The translations under genes and the position numbers were made by a program. The notes under the pieces were generated by a model. That model was given only the letters and a program-made list of their open reading frames with translations, made no database searches and had not been told where the DNA came from. Positions 40,450 through 50,903 of a stretch of DNA of 62,000 nt are shown in pieces (position 1 is the first letter of the stretch; the number at the start of each line of letters is the position of its first letter). This DNA is from Zygnema cylindricum (taxonomy: Eukaryota; Streptophyta; Zygnematophyceae; Zygnematales; Zygnemataceae), in assembly GCA_037447655.1 (NCBI GenBank), contig JBBHKE010000190.1, positions 559,559-621,558 of the forward strand, read 5' to 3'.

Positions 40450-41967
40450 ATGTTTAGGCTGTTTTTAAGTAATGAAACGAAGAAACTTTATTATGCTGGT
40501 GTTCATGATATAATGTTGTGGCATAAGAGGCTTGGGCATGTGAATCTAGATAAGTTAAGAGAGATGAAAAAGATGGGAGTAGTGGAAGGGATTCAGTTCG
40601 GTGAAAGTGAGAATTTAAGTGATTGTAGTGGATGTGCTCAAGGTAAAGCACACAGGTTACCCTTCCCAAAAACTGCCACCTATAAGGGAGAAAAGATTCT
40701 AGATTTAGTACACACAGATATTTGGGGGCCGGCCAGAGTGCCATCACCCGCGAGAAAGAGATTTATGATGACTATCACCGATGATTGGTCTCGGTATTAC
40801 AGGGTGTATTTTTTGAGAAATAAGTCAGAGGCTCAGGAATGCTTTAAACAATATAAAGCATGGAGTGAAAAACTCCATGAAACCTCAATCAAGAGAGTAA
40901 GGAGTGACAATGGTGGAGAGTATACCTCTAACCAGTTTGAGGATTTTTTGAGAGAAGATGGAGTGCAACACCAAAAGACAGTTCTTGAAAATCCTGAGCA
41001 GAATGGTGTAGCTGAAAGATTAAATGGAACACTGAGTGATAGTGCTAGGAGTATGCTGTCCGATAAGAAGATAGGAGAGAAGTTTTGGGCCGAAGCAATG
41101 AACTCTGCAAATTATCTCAAAAATAGAGTTCTTACTTCAGCAGTAAAAGGCCAAACACCTTATGAGAGACGGACAGGACAAAAACCAGATGTTTCACACT
41201 TAAAGGTTTTCGGTAGTCAAGTATTCAGTTTAGACACAGATCGGTCAAACTGGAAGTTAGACCCAAAAGGAAAACCAGGATATCTACTAGGATATGATGA
41301 AGATGTAAAACGATATAGAGTCTATGATCTCAAAAGAGAGGATATTATTCTAGTGAAGCATCTAGTGGTTATGGATGAAGGAAAATCTATTGATCCCTTT
41401 AAGCATACAAAGACAGTCAAGATCAGATTTGAGTCAAAAAATTCTGATGACTTTGAGCTTCGTAACTATCCAGGATTTCAAGAAGATGACGATCTTGCAG
41501 GTACGGATCAGATCGAGAAGGACCCAAATGTGGAACCCCTAGTATTAACTCCAACCGAAGTGGAAGACGTGGTGGAAATCGACCCGGAATCAAGGGATAG
41601 GGGAGAAGTAGAAACTGTTCGGAAAAATCCAAAAGAACCATCTATTCCGGCAACCGAGTTTGAGGGAGGAAGAAGAAGCAGCAAAAGATTGCAAGAGAGA
41701 CAAGTTAACAATAAGGTAACCAAACTGTCTCACCCCGATGAACCTCAAACTTATAATGAGGCAATGACTTGTCCTCAAAGAAACCGGTGGAAAATAGCCA
41801 TAAAGGAGGAGATGGCCTCAATTATGGCGGCCGATACATGGGAATTGGTGGATTGTCCTCGTGACAAGAAGCCAATTGGGTGTAAGTGGGTAGTTAAGCT
41901 GAAACTCAACCCGGATAACACCATTGAGCGCTACAAGGCTCGGTTAGTGGCGAAGGGATTTACCTAG
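40450..41967 (+). pseudogene. Copia D integrase plus RT N-terminus (505-codon open frame)
   Basis: Complete integrase: LWHKRLGHVNL (His pair), DCSGCAQGK (Cys pair), DLVHTDIWGPARVPS (Asp 1), ITDDWSRYYRVYFLRNKSE, RVRSDNGGEYTSNQF (Asp 2), ENPEQNGVAERLNGTL (Glu), GYDEDVKRYRVYDLKREDIILVKH C-terminal domain. An acidic linker, EFEGGRRSSKRLQ, LSHPDEPQTYNEA and the RT start WELVDCPRDKKPIGCKWVVKLKLNPDNTIERYKARLVAKGFT follow. It ends at TAG where relatives have CAG (FTQKEG), a single C-to-T change. All metal-binding residues are present. Confidence 0.92.
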
Positions 41968-42511
41968 AAAGAGGGAATTGACTACGAGGAGACTTTTGCT
42001 CCGGTCGTTAGGTTTCCTTCGGTTCGGATACTTCTCAGTATAGCGGCAGCAGAAGACATGGAAGTGCATCAGATGGACATCAAGACGGCCTTCCTACATG
42101 GAGAGTTGGAAGAGGAAATTTTTATGCGACAGCCCGAAGGATTTGTGGAGCAAGGGGAGGAAAGCAAGGTATGCCGATTGATCAAATCTTTGTATGGGCT
42201 GAAACAGGCGCCCCGGCAATGGAACAAGAAGCTCGATGAGTTTCTTACAGGTTTGGGATATATTCGGATCAGCTCAGATCACTCTATATATTTGTTTGAA
42301 GATGAGGAAGGAATTATTTTTATTGCAATTTATGTCGATGATTTGCTTCTTTTAAGTAAATCTATGGATAAAATATATAAGTTGAAAAATGATTTAAAAG
42401 GAAGATTTGAGATGAAGGATATGGGAGAAGCAAGGTATATTTTGGGAATTCAGGTAGAGAGATAGAGATAGAAAAATAATAAGATTATCTCAAAAAGAGG
42501 CCATTGGAAAC
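41968..42511 (+). pseudogene. Copia D reverse transcriptase
   Basis: After the TAG the frame resumes: KEGIDYEETFAPVVRFPSVRILLSIAAAEDMEVHQMDIKTAFLHGELEEEIFMRQPEGF, KSLYGLKQAPRQWNKKL, IAIYVDDLLLLSKS with YVDD intact, RFEMKDMGEARYILGIQVER. It then stops at 42463-42465; a short frame disturbance (AGATAGAGATAG) precedes RLSQKEAIG. Otherwise the domain is complete. Confidence 0.9.
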
Positions 42512-43324
42512 ATGTTAGAAAAATTCCAAATGGACAAGGCTAATAGTTGTACCACTCCTATGGAATTAAAAAACGGAAGTGAGGGGAGTGAGGAAGAGGG
42601 AGTAATAATCTTAGATGATGAGGTAGGCCCGGAAGATAAAAGATTTATGCAGACCATCCCTTATAGACAAGTAGTGGGCAGCCTAATATATTTTATGAAT
42701 TGTGCCCGTCCGGACATAGCCGCAGCTGTAGGAGTACTAAGTAGGAGTCTGAATGCTCCCACTAAGAAAGATTTGGAGGCAGCTAATAGAGTCCTTAGAT
42801 ATCTCATAGGGACTAGGGATCTATGGTTGCATTTGGGAGGGAACAATACTGACATCACCACTTCGAGTGATGTTAGCTATGGGGATGCTCCTATGAGGAG
42901 ATGCACATCTGGATATGTATTGTATGTGGGTGATGGGGCTTGCTGCTGGAGCAGTAAGCAGCAAAAAGTCATTGCTCAGTCCACCATGGAAGCTGAGTAC
43001 ATGGCTTTTTGCTCTGCTGTAAAAGAATTAATGTGGGTCAAGTCTTTGCTTGGTGAGCTTGGTCAACTTAAGAGTGGTGTCCAAAAAGTGTTTTGTGATA
43101 ATCAGGCTGCCATTGCCATTTCTGCCAATCCTAAACATCATTTTAAAGCCAAACACATGGACATTAGGCTTAGCTTTGTTAGGGTGAAAGTAGAAAACAA
43201 GATAATCAGTTTGGAGTATAAACCAGATAGTGAAATGGTAGCTGATATGATGACCAAACCTGTTCCTTCTCCTAAACTAATTTTCTGCCAGGAGAAGTGT
43301 GGTTTTAAAATAAAGAGTGACTAG
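42512..43324 (+). pseudogene. Copia D RT end and RNase H (complete domain)
   Basis: A 270-codon open frame to the natural polyprotein stop. MLEKFQMDKANSCTTPMELK, IPYRQVVGSLIYFMNCARPDIAAAVGVLSRSLN, then RNase H: SDVSYGD (first Asp), MEAEYMA (Glu), FCDNQAAIAISANPKHHFKAKHMDIRLSFVRVKVENK, and MVADMMTKPVPSPKLIFCQEKCGFKIK. The W of the usual TWSDAS is Ser, the only notable change. TAG at 43322-43324 overlaps the beginning of the polypurine tract. Confidence 0.92.
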
Positions 43325-43337
43325 AAAATAAGGGGAG
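43325..43337 (+). other. Polypurine tract of element D
   Basis: AAAATAAGGGGAG directly before the LTR start TGTAGAAATA. Confidence 0.8.
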
Positions 43338-44369
43338 TGTAGAAATAAAAATGTTATTTTAGTATTTTCTATGTTTTGCAAAATGCAGAAAAGAAGCCGA
43401 GGCAGCCTGCCTCTAACTTCTCTCTTCAGCTCCCACACTTGTCGTAGTCACTAAAGGTTGAAGAGGGAGCTAGAGCCATGGCTGCCTATGCTGATTAGAG
43501 ATAGAGTTACGGGTTGTAGATTTTGGTAGATTTAACAAAATATAAATGGACGGACCCAGGATTTGAAACGGGTACCTACCATCCACACTTAGCCTGTAGC
43601 CTTAGCCATTTAGTCTGCCATCATGCTTGGAGATATATGGTTTGATAGTTATTTAAATGTTAACACGTAGTCTATTTCATTTAACGGGATCTTTAAACAT
43701 AGATACAGTTTGTAAAGTACGGCGTACAGAACATCCGAAACGAATACTGCGCATTTTGTTAAGAAAGTGTAACAAATTCTGCGGAAGTATTTATGACGGT
43801 CACGATTGTAATCCGGCTTAATCGGACGGCCACGAAGCATGCCGAGATCGTGGAATAGGTTTTCGGCGGATTGCGGTTGACGTCACGTCAATTGATAAGT
43901 GGCAAAATCACATTGAATTACGACATCTCCTGGGATTCCAATAACGAATCCAAAAATGACATGTGTCGACTTTTTGGCCATGTTGTACAATATCCGTACA
44001 TAAAGTACATCGGTACATGTACCTTTATGTACGATACACTATTATGATTGGTGCCGTACTTCAGTAGATAGAGTTTTAGAGAGAGATAGGACTTAGAAAA
44101 ATTTGATTGATTAGACCCTCTCTCCCAGAGAGCTCCTGTACAAAAGGTCAACTTTGACCCTTCATAACTTACTGCTCAGGGGAGCAAATTCAGAGATTCT
44201 TTTTGCTATAGACTCAGGGAAGTCTTGCCTTTACAGGGGTGAAGGTTTTCAGAGTTTTGGTCTGCCAGGGTGGCAGTTATTCTTGCTGAAACACAAAGGG
44301 GTCAGGGTTATCCTAGAGGCTTCGTGTGAGCTGCCTACTCTAAGGTCCTATAGAGGTCTCAGAGTTACA
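43338..44369 (+). repeat. 3' LTR of element D
   Basis: 1032 bp, very similar to 37955-38987 with scattered substitutions. The terminal 20 nt read ATAGAGGTCTCAGAGTTACA, so the start codon of the 5' LTR (ATG) is ATA here. An antisense tRNA-like unit is at 43537-43623. Confidence 0.93.
43537..43623 (-). ncRNA. Antisense tRNA-like Pol III unit in LTR D (3' copy)
   Basis: Minus strand: AGACTAAATGGCTAAGGC, GTTTCAAATCC in the B-box place, GGGTCCGTCC, TTTT at 43540-43537. Same architecture as 38154-38241. Confidence 0.5.
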
Positions 44370-44374
44370 AAGAT

Positions 44375-45204
44375 GAAATCACTCAAGAACATAGCTAGAT
44401 TTTTTCAACATTGACGGATAATAGTCTCGCATGACGTTACAAAACTATAGACTCTCCAAATAAAAGTGGAAACCCTAAATCAAAACCTTGTTTATTTTGT
44501 TTTTTATTTTCTTTTTTGTTTTTTTTGTTGTTTTTGTTTTTGTGGGGATTGTGTGTTTTTTTTTTCAACTGCTTGATGGTCCGTGGGACCGTGAAACTAA
44601 TATAGTGTGTTATGCGTACCAGGTGTCCTGCGCCACCGACACTACGAAATCTAAAAACTCTTGCCAATATGTCCACACTATATAGGTAGAGGATGAAGGG
44701 CAAAAGAATAACGAGACAACTGGTAGGAAAGAAGAAATTATTGTAACACGAAAAATAAAATGATCGAAATGTTGTACCCGATTATGACTTTCAATGAGAA
44801 TTCGAAAGGGAAATGAGATTTAAATGAAAAGAAGATAGAACGTCGAATCTAATGGGAGCGAGGAGCACAAAAATTGTAGAATAAATTCATTGAAGGTAAT
44901 GTGAGGCTTTCAGTTAGTGGAAAACCTATCTATTGAGTATTTGGACGCAAAATTCGGTGGGAGGATGCCAAAAAATGAAAGAAGAAAAATGGTTGAATCT
45001 AGCAGGCCACGTTTGTGGAAAAACATAGAACACAAAAAGTTGATTTGGATACTAATAAAAAGGTTGTTGAAAATATTTTCTTTTGACTGCTCAAAAGGTG
45101 GGGAATCACGCGAATGTCCATTCGTCAATTATGTGAACACAACTTATAACAACTAAAATATAGGAATGTGTGTCCAAATTAGCGTGAGAAGTATATAGTA
45201 AGGT
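44375..45204. other. Unassigned interval between D and E
   Basis: 830 bp. It includes a T-rich tract (about 44487-44572) and otherwise A-rich DNA without recognised domains. The start of E's 5' LTR would be expected here but cannot be matched to E's 3' LTR, so it was lost or replaced. Confidence 0.5.
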
Positions 45205-45589
45205 TAATTTATAATATCGTACAATAAGTACATCTCGTATTTTACCTTCTTTTATTATATAGTGTTCCTATTAGACTAGGGTTTAGTAGTAGGTAGTCGT
45301 GAGTAGGCAGACAAAGACTTAGTGATATTAAGGTACCTCTCTCTAAGAGAGCTTGTAACTATAAAGGCCATCTTTGACCAAGCATATCTTACTGCTCAGG
45401 GGAGCAAATTCAGTGATTCTTTTAGCGTTTGACTCAAGGGAGTCTTGTCCTCACAAGAGTGAGGGTAGTCAGAATATTTGTGTGCCTGGGTGGAATTTAT
45501 TCAGTGGGAAAGTGGAAGGGACAAATATTATCCTAGAGGCTTTACATAGGCTGCTCAGTCTGTGGGTCAATGGAAACCATATAATTTCA
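45205..45589 (+). repeat. 5' LTR of element E (3' portion only)
   Basis: Matches 50516-50903 of the 3' LTR. Contains the GTAC remnants (45215-45231), CTCTCT-CTA-AGAGAG before a TATAAAG box (45360-45366), leader hairpin GACTC-AAGG-GAGTC (45431-45444) and the terminal 20 nt starting with ATG at 45570. The 5' breakpoint is approximate. Confidence 0.8.
45338..45366 (+). promoter_or_regulatory. Core promoter of LTR E
   Basis: CTCTCT and AGAGAG form an inverted repeat, followed after 8 nt by TATAAAG at 45360-45366, the clearest TATA box next to that of A and J. Confidence 0.55.
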
Positions 45590-46658
45590 GGTTATGGGCC
45601 CACCCTCTAGGGTGCCTATATTTGATGGATCAGACTTTTTGTATTGGGAAATGATGATGGAGGGAGAACTATTTGAGAAGCATCTATGGGGCATAGTGTC
45701 TAGACAAATTGGATGCCCACTTCCACCTGGGTTTGGAGGGACACGTTTTTCTAGCACCTCCGCCTCTACAGTTGGTAGAACAGCTGCCACCATCACCGAG
45801 GATGAAGATGAGGAAGGAGAGGAGATTGTCATGGAAGGAGAAAAGGGAGGGGTTTCGACTCAATTGACACCATTGCCGAAGGCGATACCGGCAGCACCAC
45901 CACCAGCAATGCCGAAAAGGGTTCAGACCGAAAGATCAGAGTATGAAAAGTGGAACTTCAAAGACAAGGTTGCTAAGCTCTTATTTCTTAAATGTGTAGC
46001 AAAGGGCATTGCCATTCCACTTATGCATGTCAAATCTTCATCTCAGATTTGGATATCACTAGTTAATAAATATAAGAGTGGATCATTGCAGCAACAATTG
46101 TTGGCGGAAAATAAGATTGCAGCTTATACTTATAAAGGAGGAAGTATGAATAATTATTGCAATGATTTAAGAGCATTGTTTGGAGAGTTAGAGAGTGCAG
46201 GTAACTCATGGTCTAAGAGACAAAGAGTGAACACATTAATGATGAAACTACCTGAAGAGTATGAGAATATCATTAACCAATTGCAGGACATAGGAGGTAG
46301 CAATTCGAATTGGGATGACACAATGGGAATGATTTTAGTGAAAGAAAGCACCATAGAGCTTAAGAGAGGGAGTCCAAGTGTTTAAGCATTGTCTGCAAGA
46401 GCTGATTGGCGGAAGCGTGATGAGGAGAGAGGGAAAGATCCCTATCGAAACTTTGGTGGAAAAGGACAAGGAGGTGGCAGATTTTATAGACAGGGGAGAG
46501 GAACTTCTTGAGGAGGAATATGTCACTTCTGCAAGAAACCGGGACACTATATGGTAGATTGTGTCAAACTTGCAGATATTTGACTGAAAGATGGTTAAGA
46601 AACCTCAAGGGATGGAGGAAAGAAAAAGGCTTTCCTGACTCAAGTTCATGATGAGGAA
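45570..46658 (+). pseudogene. Copia E gag (broken)
   Basis: The LTR-borne ATG at 45570 meets a TAA five codons later (45582); the 3' LTR copy of the same 20 nt (50884-50903) has no stop, so the lesion is specific to the 5' LTR. Beyond it the frame is open to 46385: VMGPPSRVPIFDGSDFLYWEMMMEGELFEKHLWGIVSRQIGCPLPPGF, then the central block LFLKCVAKGIAIPLMHVKSSSQIWISLVNKYKSGSLQQQLLAENKIAAYTYKGGSMNNYCNDLRALFGELESAG and MMKLPEEYENIINQLQD. After a TAA (46383) comes a basic region and the zinc knuckle CHFCKKPGHYMVDC near 46520-46562, intact. Confidence 0.9.
45590..45605 (+). other. Primer-binding site of element E
   Basis: GGTTATGGGCCCACCC, a 15-base match to the initiator tRNA-Met anticodon arm, directly after the LTR CA. 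Confidence 0.72.
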
Positions 46659-47366
46659 GTGGAAGAAAAAACTGAACCAGAAGAGGAGCTTGAGGAGCTT
46701 CTTCTTAATCCGAAAAACGTTGAAAAGCATGTCGACACTCCACGAAGAAAAAAATGTGCTTTCGGAGGTAAGAGGGATCCACCTGAGGATGGGTGGATCA
46801 TAGAATCAGGGGCTTCAATGCATATGTGCAAAGATAAGCGGTGGTTCACTAAACTGAGAAAGATCCCAACAGTTGAGATTGAGTACGGAGATGGTAGAGT
46901 AGAAACCACAAGTCTTGTTGGAACTGTTGACTTGAAGGTTCTAGTTGATAGAAAGGCCTCAATTGTAACACTCTCAGACGTTCTTCACATTCCACAGCTT
47001 AGCAAGAACCTAGTCTCAACAGCTGTCCTATATGAAAAGGAGTTTGAAACAGAAACTAGGAAAGAAAACTTCACAACAAGCTTTGATTGTGAGGTTTATT
47101 TCATAGCTGAGAAGGGCAGTCAAAGAATGTTCAGAATTGTTCTTTGCAATGAAAAGAGTGTTCTCTACTCATGTGCAAGTGAGATGATGCTTTGGCATAA
47201 AAGGTTGGGGCATGTGCATCTAGATATATTAAAGAAAATGAAGAAAAAGGGAATAGTGGAGGGAATTACTTTTGAGGATGATGAGACCTTTGATGAATGT
47301 AGTGGATGTGCCCAAGGGAAGATTCATAGACTTCGATTTCCAAAGGCAACCACATTTAGGAGATAG
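46659..47366 (+). pseudogene. Copia E protease and integrase zinc finger
   Basis: A 235-codon frame. An acidic lead (KTEPEEELEELLLNPK) precedes RRKKCAFGG and then GWIIESGASMHMCKDK, in which the catalytic Asp is replaced by Glu (E-S-G-A). PTVEIEYGDGRVETTSLVGTVDLKVLVD, VLHIPQLSKNLVSTAVLYEKEF, MMLWHKRLGHVHLDILKKMKKKGIVEG and ECSGCAQGKIHRLRFPKATT give the rest of protease and the HHCC zinc finger. It ends at TAG (47366) where relatives have Glu (GEKVLDL). Confidence 0.9.
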
Positions 47367-47992
47367 AAAGTATTAGATCTAGTTCACATTGATGTTTGGG
47401 GACCTGCTAGGTATGCTTCACAAGGGGGGAAAAGATGGATGTTAACCATACAGATGATTGGTCTAGATACACGAAGGTATACTTTCTCAGACATAAGTCA
47501 GAGGTATTAAGATGTTTCAAAGAGTATAAAGTATGGAGTGAAAAGCTACATGAAACCTTTATAAAAGAGATAAGAAGTGATAATGGGAAAGAATACACCT
47601 CAAGGGATTTTGAAGAATATATTAAAGAAGAAGGAATTCATCATGAGAAAACTGTTCTCTATAATCCGGAACAAAATAGAGTAGCAGAAAGAGTGAATAG
47701 AACTTTAGGAGATATGTCCATAAGTATGTTAAGTGACAAGAGGATAGGGCTGGAGTTTTGGGCTGAGTCTATGAACTATGCTAATTTCATCAAAAATAGA
47801 GTCATAACTTCAGCAAATAAGGAGGAAACTTTGTATGAGAGTTGGACAGGAAGAAAGCCTGATTTGTCTAGTTTCAGAGTGTTCGGAAGTCAAGTTTATA
47901 GTTTGGATTCGTATAAGACTAAATGGAAGCTAGAGGGAAGAGGGAAACCAGGATATCTTGTAGGATATGATGAGAACACAAAAGGATACTGA
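47367..47992 (+). pseudogene. Copia E integrase core
   Basis: KVLDLVHIDVWGPARYAS carries the first Asp in one frame. A frameshift near 47440 moves to the 47435-47992 frame: DDWSRYTKVYFLRHKSE, EIRSDNGKEYTSRDFEEYIKEEGIHHEKTVLYNPEQNRVAERVNRTLGD (Asp 2 and Glu present) and GKPGYLVGYDENTKGY, ending at a TGA where relatives have Arg (GYRVYDL): CGA to TGA. The three catalytic acids exist but not in one frame. Confidence 0.88.
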
Positions 47993-48898
47993 GTGTATGA
48001 CTTGAAAAAGAGAGATATAGTTTTGGTAAAACACATAGTCGTGATGAATGAAGTGAAGTCCATTGATACATTCAAATATAATAAGGAAGTCAAAATCAGA
48101 TTTGAAACGGATCAGTTTTCTGACTTTGACTTTGAAAATGAAGAGAAGGAAGATAGAAAAAAAGGAAAATCTGCAGATCTACCAAAGGAGGAGGGAAGGA
48201 CAATATCCGAGGCAACGCCACAATACGAAGTGGAAACTGATGAGGATTTTGATGAGACACTGGAATTGGAAGATAGGGGAGCTGAAAATCTTCCTAAACG
48301 AAACCCAAGGATGCCTTCCATAGCGGCTTCCGATTTTGAAGGGGGAAGAAGAAGTAGCAAACAACTTCAAGAAAGACAAGTAAATAACCAACTCACAAAG
48401 ATGTCTCACCCGAATGAACCTCAGACATACTTAGAGGCCATAAACACCACAGAAAGTAGCCAGTGGATCACAGCTATAAATGAAGAAATGGCCTCTATCA
48501 TAAAAGCCAATACATGGGAGTTGGTAGATTGTCCACCGGACCGAAAACCGATCGTATGTAAGTGGGTTTTTAAACTTAAATTAAACTCCGATAATACCAT
48601 TGAGAGGTACAAAGCTAGGTTGTTTGCAAAAGGTTATAATCAGAAAGAAGGGATAGACTACGAAAAAACCTTTGCACCTGTAGTCAGAATTCCTTTTGTT
48701 AGAATCCTTTTAAGTATAGCAGCAGCGGAAGATATGGAAAAACACCAGATGGATATTAAAACGACCTTTTTGCACGGAGAGTTGGAAGAAGAAATTTACA
48801 TGAGGCAACCGAAAGGATTCGTGGAAAGTGGGGAAGAAAGCAAGGTTTGTAAACTGATAAAATTACTCTATGGGCTTAAGCAAGCCCCGCGACAATGA
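47993..48898 (+). pseudogene. Copia E integrase C-terminus, linker and RT N-terminal half
   Basis: A 301-codon frame: VYDLKKRDIVLVKHIVVMNEVKSIDTFK, an acidic linker, SDFEGGRRSSKQLQERQVNNQLTKMSHPNEPQTYLEA, then RT from WELVDCPPDRKPIVCKWVFKLKLNSDNTIERYKARLFAKGYNQKEGIDYEKTFAPVVRIPFVRILLSIAAAEDMEKHQMDIKTTFLHGELEEEIYMRQPKGF to LLYGLKQAPRQ. It ends at a TGA replacing the Trp of QAPRQWN (TGG to TGA). Confidence 0.9.
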
Positions 48899-49453
48899 AA
48901 TATAAAGCTAGACGAATTTCTGACAGGTTTAGGGTATATCAGAATTAGTTCAGTTCACTCTATATATTTATTTGAGGAGGAGAATGGAGTGATATTTATT
49001 GCTATTTATGTGGATGATTTGTTGGTCTTAAGCAAGTCCTTAGATAAAATTAACAAACTAAAACGGGATCTTAGAAGCAGTTTTGATATGAAAGATCTCG
49101 GCGAAGCAAAGTATATTTTGGGAATTCACATGGAGAGAGTTAGAGGGAATAGAATTATAAGACTCACTCAAAAAGAAGCAATCGGTAATATGCTAGAAAA
49201 ATTTTAGATGGAAAAAGCAAACGGATGTACTACTCCTATGGATTTGAAGAAAGTGTTTGAGGGGAGTGAAGAGAGAGGAATATTGATCATTAATGATGAG
49301 ATGGATGAGATAGAAAGAAAATTTATGGAAAATATCCCTTATCAGCAGATTGTAGGCAGTTTAATTTATTTTATGAATTGTACCCGTTCAGATATAGCTG
49401 CAGCTGTAGGTGTCATTAGTAGAAGTCTAAATGAACGAGGAAAGAGGGACTAG
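48899..49453 (+). pseudogene. Copia E RT C-terminal half
   Basis: Two frames split by a TAG at 49205-49207 (CAG to TAG in EKFQM). The first, IFIAIYVDDLLVLSKSLDKINKLKRDLRSSFDMKDLGEAKYILGIHMERVRGNRIIRLTQKEAIGNMLEKF, has YVDD intact. The second continues EKANGCTTPMDLKKVFEGSEERG..IPYQQIVGSLIYFMNCTRSDIAAAVGVISRSLN and ends at TAG (TGG to TAG) after KRD. Confidence 0.88.
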
Positions 49454-50000
49454 GAGGCTGCCAAAAGTGTGATGAGGTATCTGGTGGGGACAAGGGAATT
49501 ATGGTTGCATTTGGGAGGGGAGCACACTGCCATCACCGCCTAGAGTGATGCCAGTTATGGAGATGTGCCTTTAAGGCGTTCTACGACTGGATATGTGTTG
49601 CAAATTGGATCCGGTGCATGTTGTTGGAGTAGCAAGCAACAAAAAGTAGTTGCTCAGTCCACTATGGAGGCTGAATACATGGCTCCCTGACCTGCCACCA
49701 AAGAATTAATGTAGGTTAAATCTCTTCTTGAAGAACATGGGTTCATGAAGTCTGGAACTCAAAATGTTTTTTGTGATAATTAAGCTGCTATCTTTATTGC
49801 AGCTTATCCGAAACATCACTTCAAAGCCAAGCATATAGATATTAGACTAAGCTTTGTTAGAAAGAAGGTTGAAAATAAAATTATTAAACTGGTTCATAAA
49901 ACTGATAGAGATATGATTGCAGACATGATGACAAAACTAGTGCCTTCTCCTAAGTTGATTTATTGCAGAGAAAACAGTGGATTAAAATTAAAAAGTGACT
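49454..50000 (+). pseudogene. Copia E RNase H (many stops)
   Basis: Same frame but broken by several stops: RELWLHLGGEHTAITA then TAG in place of Trp, DASYGDVPLRRSTTGYVLQIGSGACCWSSKQQKVVAQSTMEAEYMAP, then TGA, VFCDN then TAA in place of Gln, AAIFIAAYPKHHFKAKHIDIRLSFVRKKVENKI and MIADMMTKLVPSPKLIYCRENSGLKLKSD to TAG. The catalytic acids are still visible (SDASYGD has become stop-S-DASYGD). Confidence 0.85.
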
Positions 50001-50015
50001 AGGAATTAAGGGGAT

Positions 50016-50903
50016 TGTTGAAAAGAGGTAATTAATAGTTCACTTCTCTATTTTATTTTTACTTTAAAGAAAAAGAGTGAGGATCAAAGGCACGCCATGG
50101 CTGCTGCCATATCTAGAAAGCGAGGGATTGTGAAGTAGAGGATATTTTACAAAAATGTTGCATAGGTCCAGATTTGAACCTAGGTTTGTGGACCTCTATA
50201 TAGTTATACGTCTTAACCACTAAGGCGTTACCGAAATGATACATGTGACAGGTTTCAAAAATATATAAACATTAACACAACAACTAATTACCAGTAGACT
50301 AACCAAAGGGACCAATTCATGCATGTACACGAATTTAAACCGTGTAAAATATGTTTTGATCGGATGACCGGCATTGTAGCCGCCACGCTTAGTGAGCTTT
50401 TGGCGTCATTTGGAGATAGCGTCACGCGGTGCCACGTGGCACCACATTATTTGATACCAGAGAAGATAGGAGGAGGAACCATGGCTCCCGATTTGACAGG
50501 TGTCACTTTGTAGACCATGTCGTACAATGGCCGTACAATAAATACATCTCCTATTGTACCTTCTTGTACTATATAGTGTTTCTATTGGACTAGGGTTTAG
50601 TAGTAGGTAGTCGTGAGTAGGCAGACCAAGACTTCGTGATATTTAGGTACCTCTCTCTAAGAGAGCTTGTAACTGTAAAGGTCATCTTTGACCAGCCATA
50701 ACTTACTGTTCAGGGGAGCAAATTCAGTGATTCTTTTTGCGTTCGACTCAAATGAGTCTTGTCCTCAAAGGGGTGAGGGTGGTCAGAATATTTGTGTGCC
50801 TGGGCGGCACTTATTCAGTGGGAAAGTGGAAGGGACAAATATTATCCTAGAGGCTTTACATAGGCTGCTCATTTTGTGGGTCAATGGAGACCACAAAATT
50901 TCA
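50016..50903 (+). repeat. 3' LTR of element E
   Basis: 888 bp, from TGTTGAAAAGAGG to CACAAAATTTCA, preceded by the tract AGGAATTAAGGGGAT. It contains the antisense tRNA-like unit near its start, a perfect GCCACGTGGC near 50439, the GTAC region (50520-50570), the CTCTCT-CTA-AGAGAG repeat near 50650, and the hairpin GACTC-AAAT-GAGTC at 50745-50758. It lacks the TTGTCGTAGTCACTG hairpin motif found in the other families. Confidence 0.92.
50151..50233 (-). ncRNA. Antisense tRNA-like Pol III unit in LTR E
   Basis: Minus strand: CCTTAGTGGTTAAGACG (a very tRNA-like D-arm, as in eukaryotic tRNAs with TAGTGGTTAAG), a 27-nt middle, AGGTTCAAATCTGG (B-box GGTTCAAATCT), then ACCTATGCAACA and TTTTT at 50155-50151. 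It is probably independent of the G/D/A type in sequence, yet it sits in the same place and orientation. Confidence 0.55.

Larger units (their letters stand above)
37955..44369 (+). mobile_element. Ty1/copia element D, complete, inactive
   Basis: 6415 bp with a perfect 5-bp target duplication AAGAT (37950-37954 and 44370-44374). LTRs are 37955-38987 and 43338-44369 (1033 and 1032 bp), very alike. The primer site, polypurine tract and all copia domains are present in order. Protease DSGA, integrase D,D,E, RT YVDD and RNase H acids are all intact. Inactivation is by about five premature stops (mostly CAG to TAG, or CGA to TGA) and a few frameshifts. It is the least damaged pol-bearing element in the window. 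Confidence 0.95.
45205..50903 (+). mobile_element. Ty1/copia element E, 5'-truncated, degenerate
   Basis: The 5' LTR survives only as its last ~385 bp (about 45205-45589). The internal region and 3' LTR (50016-50903, 888 bp) are complete. All copia domains are recognisable in order, with about ten stops. The missing first ~500 bp of the 5' LTR includes the place where the tRNA-like unit would be. No target duplication can be tested. E is a separate family with its own LTR type, yet it shares the 20-nt start overlap and the primer site. Confidence 0.9.

Noticed and set aside
44487-44572. T-rich tract as a poly(A) tail of a LINE or SINE
   Set aside because: No element body or target duplication could be seen next to it.
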